Assembly: GCA_016195965.1 (NCBI GenBank)
Contig: JACPYR010000066.1
Span: 23,272 to 87,271 of the forward strand
Length of the DNA: 64,000 bases
Direction of reading: 5' to 3'
Source of the DNA: Nitrosomonadales bacterium
GTDB taxonomy: Bacteria; Pseudomonadota; Gammaproteobacteria; Burkholderiales; Gallionellaceae
Shown here piece by piece: positions 60,625 through 64,000 of this stretch (position 1 is its first letter; the number at the start of each line of letters is the position of its first letter). The notes under the pieces were generated by a model. The model was given only the letters and a program-made list of their open reading frames with translations, searched no databases and was not told where the DNA came from. A program made the position numbers and the translations under genes.

Positions 60625-62106
60625 ATGACTTGGGAAATCGTTATCGGGCTGGAAGTGCATACCCAGCTCTCGACCAACACTAAAATCTTCTCCGGCGCCT
60701 CTACCGCCTATGGCGCCGAGTCGAATACGCAGGCCGATGCGGTGAGCATCGCATTGCCCGGCGTATTGCCGGTATTGAACAAGGGAGCGGTAGAACGCGC
60801 GATCAAGTTTGGTCTCGCAGTTGGCGCACATATCGCGCCTCGCTCGGTGTTTGCGCGCAAGAATTATTTCTACCCCGACCTGCCCAAGGGCTACCAGATC
60901 AGCCAGTTCGACCTGCCGGTAGTGGGGCCGGGTGCGCTGACCATCTTGGTCGAGCCGCTGTCTGGTAACGCCAAGCCCTACGAAAAAGTGGTGCGCATCA
61001 CCCGCGCCCATCTGGAAGAGGACGCTGGAAAATCCGTACACGGTGATTCGCAAGGAGTGACGGGCGTTGACCTGAACCGTGCCGGAACGCCGCTGCTGGA
61101 GATCGTTTCCGAACCGGACATGTGTTCTGCCTCCGAAGCGGTCGCGTACGCCAAAGCCTTACATTCGCTGGTGCGCTGGATCGGCATCTGCGACGGCAAT
61201 ATGCAGGAAGGCTCGTTCCGCTGCGACGTGAACGTGTCGGTGCGCCGCCCCGGCGAACCGCTGGGCACCCGCCGCGAGATCAAGAACCTGAACTCGTTCA
61301 AGTTCATGCAGCAGGCCATAGACTACGAAGTGCAATGGCAGATCGACACCATCGAAAACGGCGGAAAAATCCATCAGGCCACGGTGCTGTTCAACCCGGA
61401 TACCGGCGAAACGCGCGCGATGCGCAGCAAGGAAGACGCCCACGACTACCGCTACTTCCCCGATCCCGATCTGTTGCCATTGGACATCAGCGAAAAGTGG
61501 AAGGAGCAAATACGTGCCACGTTGCCGGAGTTGCCGCAGGCTAAGCGCGGCCGCTACATCGGCGAATTTGCACTAAATGAGTATGATGCCAACATCCTCA
61601 CATCCTCGCGCGAAATGGCGGATTTTTTTGATGCGGCAGTTGATTGTTTGCCCTCTCAGCCTAAATTGATTGCCAACTGGATTATGGGTGAGATTTCTGC
61701 ACTGCTTGCACGCGACAAGCTTGAAATTGGGAACTGCCCTGTTTCTGCTGTTTGGCTTGCAGGACTTCTTACTCGTGTTAGCGACAACACTATCAATGTA
61801 AAAACCGCCAAAGAAATTTTGGATGGCGCTTGGGGACGAAACCAATTATTTGCAAAGTTAATTCAAGCACAGGCCTCAATTGATGCCGAAATTGAATCCA
61901 AGGGCTTGAAACAGGTCTCCGACAGCGGAGCGATCGAAAAAATCGTGGACGAGATCATCGCCGCCAACGCCGACAAGGTCGCCGAATACCGCAGCGGCAA
62001 GGATAAATTATTCGGCTTCTTCGTCGGCCTCGCGATGAAAGCCAGCAAGGGCAAAGCCAACCCGGCGCAGCTGAACGATATCCTGAAGAAAAAGCTGGCC
62101 GGTTAG
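60625..62106 (+). CDS. gatB: Aspartyl/glutamyl-tRNA amidotransferase subunit B
   Basis: The 493-residue protein starts [20 protein letters not shown] at 60625 with GGA upstream. The cradle domain ([46 protein letters not shown]) and the C-terminal YqeY-like helical domain ([36 protein letters not shown]) are complete. The DNA from about 61565 to 61905 is clearly richer in AT and uses different codons (TTT, ATT, CTT, TTG) from the rest of the gene, suggesting a recombined segment. Confidence 0.97.
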   Translation: MTWEIVIGLEVHTQLSTNTKIFSGASTAYGAESNTQADAVSIALPGVLPVLNKGAVERAIKFGLAVGAHIAPRSVFARKNYFYPDLPKGYQISQFDLPVVGPGALTILVEPLSGNAKPYEKVVRITRAHLEEDAGKSVHGDSQGVTGVDLNRAGTPLLEIVSEPDMCSASEAVAYAKALHSLVRWIGICDGNMQEGSFRCDVNVSVRRPGEPLGTRREIKNLNSFKFMQQAIDYEVQWQIDTIENGGKIHQATVLFNPDTGETRAMRSKEDAHDYRYFPDPDLLPLDISEKWKEQIRATLPELPQAKRGRYIGEFALNEYDANILTSSREMADFFDAAVDCLPSQPKLIANWIMGEISALLARDKLEIGNCPVSAVWLAGLLTRVSDNTINVKTAKEILDGAWGRNQLFAKLIQAQASIDAEIESKGLKQVSDSGAIEKIVDEIIAANADKVAEYRSGKDKLFGFFVGLAMKASKGKANPAQLNDILKKKLAG

Positions 62107-62169
62107 ATCAGATTCTTGCAGTGTTGTAGGAGCGGCTTTAGCCGCGAAACAAAATACCTCGCGGCTGAT
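62107..62169. repeat. REP-like palindrome after gatB
   Basis: TGTAGGAGCGGCTTTAGCCG followed by CGAAA matches a widespread REP-type motif, with an inverted CTCGCGGCTGA nearby. It forms the left flank of the IS1111-type element. Such elements often insert next to REP sequences. Confidence 0.6.
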
Positions 62170-62181
62170 ATGTATTGACCT

Positions 62182-62431
62182 GTCAAGTTTTTAAATTAAA
62201 AGTCCTTCCGTTTTTCGTGCAGCGTGTTGGTAGCAGAACGGGCGGCATGCCGACGGTTGATCAGTCTGATATGCGCGGGTTGGTTACCGCATGACAACCG
62301 ATTCGTCGGGGAGCTGCCTTGCTCTAAAGTCGAGGGTCATTCCGTTGCCGGATGCCTCCTAGCCGCGCCGAGGGTTCTCCCACCGTTGCCCATTCTGCTA
62401 CCGACACACTGCACGCCCATGGTATTTCTCC
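62182..62431 (-). ncRNA. Candidate guide (bridge) RNA region of the IS1111-type element
   Basis: The non-coding region directly 3' of the transposase stop has a 27-bp inverted repeat: 62389-62415 pairs with 62216-62242. Of 27 positions, 24 pair normally and two more are G-U on the transposase strand, with one C-A mismatch. On the opposite strand the two wobbles would be A-C mismatches. The inner ~146 nt contains further complementary pieces (CGGTTG/CAACCG, GGTTG/CAACC). IS110-family recombinases use a structured bridge RNA, located 3' of the gene in the IS1111 group. Confidence 0.5.
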
Positions 62432-63547
62432 TTACACTCTTGCCGCCGGCTGCGGCAATGCTTGCCCGATTGCCCAGATAAAGCCGGCCAGTTCCCGTGC
62501 GATTGCGGTACACGTTTGCACCTTCAGCTTGCCTCTGCCTTCCAGCAGCCGGTAACGCCCACACATGCGTTTTTGCGCCTTCCATGCAATTTCCTGCACC
62601 GCTTCCGATGTTTGCTCGGCACGTTTCTGCAAGACGGCGGTTTTCCGCGCGGGGTGGCGGTAGGTCCAGGCCGCCTCCACCAGCACCCGCCGCACGTGGC
62701 CGTTGCCGGTCTTGGTGATGCCGCCGCGCGACTTGCTGCCGCCGCTGGAGTGTTCGCTGGGCACCACGCCCAGATACGCCATCAGTTGCGGCGCACTGGC
62801 GAAGCGCCGCAAGTCGCCGATCTCGGCCACGATCGTGGTGGCCGTCAGCAGGTTCACGCCGCGCAACGCCATCAAGCCTTCGATCACCGGCCAGAATACC
62901 GACTCGGTTGCCGCGCTCCCGATCTGTTTGTCGAATGCTTCGACGCGCTTGTCCATTGCCTTGACCGTATCGATATATTCCTGGAACACGATTTGCTGCA
63001 CAGGATGCTCGAACTTCACCGCTTCCATCCAGCGATAGTGCGCCTGCGTCCAGTTGCTCTTGCCGTCATAACGCTTGCCGTGCCGCAGCAGAAACGCCAG
63101 CAAGCGCTGCTTGGCCTGACGCTGCCAATGCTTCATGTCTTCGCGCGCCCGCGTCAGGTCGCGCAACGCTTCCTGCGCGCCGTCCGGCACCCATACCGCC
63201 GTCAGCTCGCTTGCCCGGTGCAGCCTCGCCAGCATCAGGCTGTCGCGCCGGTCGGTCTTGACCCTGTCGCCCGCTTTCTTCGGGATCAGCGACGGCGCCA
63301 CCACCTGGCAATCCCAACCAAGGTCGGTCAACTGCCTATGAATGCCGTATCCGCATGGTCCGGCTTCGTAGCAAAAGGATAGCTCGGCGCCACCTTTCCT
63401 GAGTTGCTTGACCAGCTTCTCAATCGCCTCCGGCGTGTTGGCAACCTCTCCGAGGTAACGCACCTCACCTCCATTGGCTTCCGCAACAGATACCGATATC
63501 GTTACTTTGTGTACATCCAGCCCAACGAATTTGCTAAACTCTTTCAT
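62432..63547 (-). CDS. IS110-family transposase (DEDD recombinase)
   Basis: The 371-residue protein has the N-terminal RuvC-like DEDD domain (FVGLDVHKVTISVSV, FCYEAGPCGYG, KTDRRDSLMLARL), a coiled-coil middle and the C-terminal Tnp20 domain (LMALRGVNLLTATTIVAEIG, LMAYLGVVPSEHSSGGSKS with the catalytic-Ser region, GNGHVRRVLVEAAW). Both catalytic domains look intact. GGGGG-AGGTC lies just upstream of the ATG. Confidence 0.93.
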   Translation of the reverse strand: MKEFSKFVGLDVHKVTISVSVAEANGGEVRYLGEVANTPEAIEKLVKQLRKGGAELSFCYEAGPCGYGIHRQLTDLGWDCQVVAPSLIPKKAGDRVKTDRRDSLMLARLHRASELTAVWVPDGAQEALRDLTRAREDMKHWQRQAKQRLLAFLLRHGKRYDGKSNWTQAHYRWMEAVKFEHPVQQIVFQEYIDTVKAMDKRVEAFDKQIGSAATESVFWPVIEGLMALRGVNLLTATTIVAEIGDLRRFASAPQLMAYLGVVPSEHSSGGSKSRGGITKTGNGHVRRVLVEAAWTYRHPARKTAVLQKRAEQTSEAVQEIAWKAQKRMCGRYRLLEGRGKLKVQTCTAIARELAGFIWAIGQALPQPAARV

Positions 63548-63638
63548 GACCTACCCCCTCAATTTCGGCTCTGAGCCTGTGGTTTTACGGAACCCCAAAC
63601 TTAACCCGCGTCGCTTGAGGTGCGGTAGGTCAATACAT

Positions 63639-63860
63639 GATGTCTAGTAGCTCTATCAGTGCTCGCCCTACCCCAACGCTCGTTCGCGCCGGCGCACAGG
63701 GGACAAGAAACAAAGCGGTCTTGTGTGCGCTACGCGCACGGATTTTTGTTTGGTAGGATGGGTTGAGCGCAGCGATACCCATCGAAAATCGTTTGGGGTA
63801 GCTCGGGTAGGGCGCAACACCTTTCGGGTGCACGAACCTCTGCGAGGTAACCAACGGGTA
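63639..63860. other. Intergenic repeat region between the two insertion sequences
   Basis: This stretch contains GGTAGGATGGGTTGAGCGCA followed by GCGATACCCATC, a dispersed repeat found in many bacteria, plus a GCGCACACAAG-type segment. There is no credible gene; a 74-codon minus-strand frame is repeat-derived. Confidence 0.5.
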
Positions 63861-64000
63861 TGTAGTGGTCTAATTTACACGGACACCTCAATAGGTGCAA
63901 TATTCACCTAAAAGAGGAAAGCGAAGATGCAAAAGGAACGAAGAAGTTTTACAGCCGAATTCAAGCTGGAAGTAGCTCGTATGGTAGTTGATCAGGGAAT
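63861..64000 (+). mobile_element. Left end of an IS3-family element (runs off the window)
   Basis: TGTAGTGGTCTAATTTACAC and GGACACC look like an IS3-family terminal inverted repeat that starts with TG, followed 60 bp later by an orfA start. The element's right end is outside the window. Confidence 0.65.
63926..64000 (+). CDS. IS3-family transposase OrfA, N-terminal part
   Basis: An ATG at 63926 with AGAGGAAAG upstream begins MQKERRSFTAEFKLEVARMV, the helix-turn-helix start of an IS3/IS911-type OrfA. It is cut by the window end after 25 codons. Confidence 0.75.

Larger units (their letters stand above)
62170..63638 (-). mobile_element. IS110-family (IS1111-group-like) insertion sequence
   Basis: The element is about 1.47 kb. 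It has an intact transposase gene and inverted ATGTATTGACCT (62170-62181) and AGGTCAATACAT (63627-63638) near its ends. The 5' non-coding arm is short (about 80 bp) and the 3' arm is long (about 250 bp). Terminal inverted repeats and a long 3' non-coding arm fit the IS1111 group better than the IS110 group. GAT occurs immediately outside both ends. Confidence 0.75.

Noticed and set aside
62224..62481. Small plus-strand gene in the IS 3' arm
   Set aside because: It lies in the structured non-coding arm and overlaps the transposase end; no start signal or motif.

Overview
The window looks like chromosome of a GC-rich betaproteobacterium. The gene order (pilMNOPQ divergent from a class A PBP gene, mreBCD-mrdA-rodA-rlpA divergent from gatCAB, polA next to LOG/DsrC-like/DUF2782/thrB, aroK-aroB-dgt-gltBD-hemE-priA) fits Nitrosomonadales. 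A cytochrome c/FTR1-type iron permease, a ChaN-type lipoprotein and an unusual membrane-bound haem protein make a Gallionellaceae-like iron or sulfur lithotroph plausible. That family-level placement is inference; no rRNA or tRNA gene was seen.

Layout. 1-9.9 kb: truncated FTR1 permease gene, M1-type peptidase, ChaN-PDZ lipoprotein, ppk, Fe(2+)-trafficking protein, uppP with a structured leader, a DUF1289 protein, and thiC under a TPP riboswitch. 10-11.9 kb is a small accessory patch: an intact antitoxin gene followed by a broken parE toxin, a frameshifted DUF2283 gene, a palindromic repeat and an unrecognised protein. 11.9-26.2 kb: polA, a LOG-family gene, a DsrC-like gene, thrB and uvrD, then an FAD-linked oxidoreductase, a membrane haem protein and priA. 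26.3-36.6 kb, all on the minus strand: aroK, aroB, dgt, gltB, gltD, hemE. 36.7-46.5 kb: a large Ig-like lipoprotein, the type IV pilus alignment/secretin operon pilMNOPQ, and a divergent ponA/mrcA. 46.5-52.2 kb: a nucleotidyltransferase-like protein, hemB, an intergenic small-RNA candidate, the run thiD-thiE-hemL-engB, and gloA. 52.2-58.8 kb: the rod-shape operon mreB-mreC-mreD-mrdA-rodA-rlpA. 58.9-62.1 kb: gatC-gatA-gatB. 62.1-64 kb: a complete IS110/IS1111-type element and the left end of an IS3-family element.

The genes form coherent modules. hemE, hemB and hemL serve haem synthesis, thiC, thiD and thiE thiamine, uppP, ponA, mreBCD, mrdA, rodA and rlpA the cell wall, and polA, uvrD and priA DNA repair and restart.

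The most interesting signals are mostly non-coding. (1) The long 3' non-coding arm of the IS1111-type element carries a 27-bp inverted repeat whose differences mostly keep pairing as G-U on the transposase strand, as expected for a guide (bridge) RNA. (2) The uppP leader has a perfect -10 box, two strong hairpins and a pyrimidine strand that can pair either in a hairpin or with the Shine-Dalgarno. (3) An orphan small RNA with C/U-rich single strands and an intrinsic terminator may lie between hemB and engB. (4) Palindromic repeats sit in frame inside polA and priA, and a fragment may lie in uvrD. (5) gatB has an AT-richer internal segment suggesting a mosaic gene.
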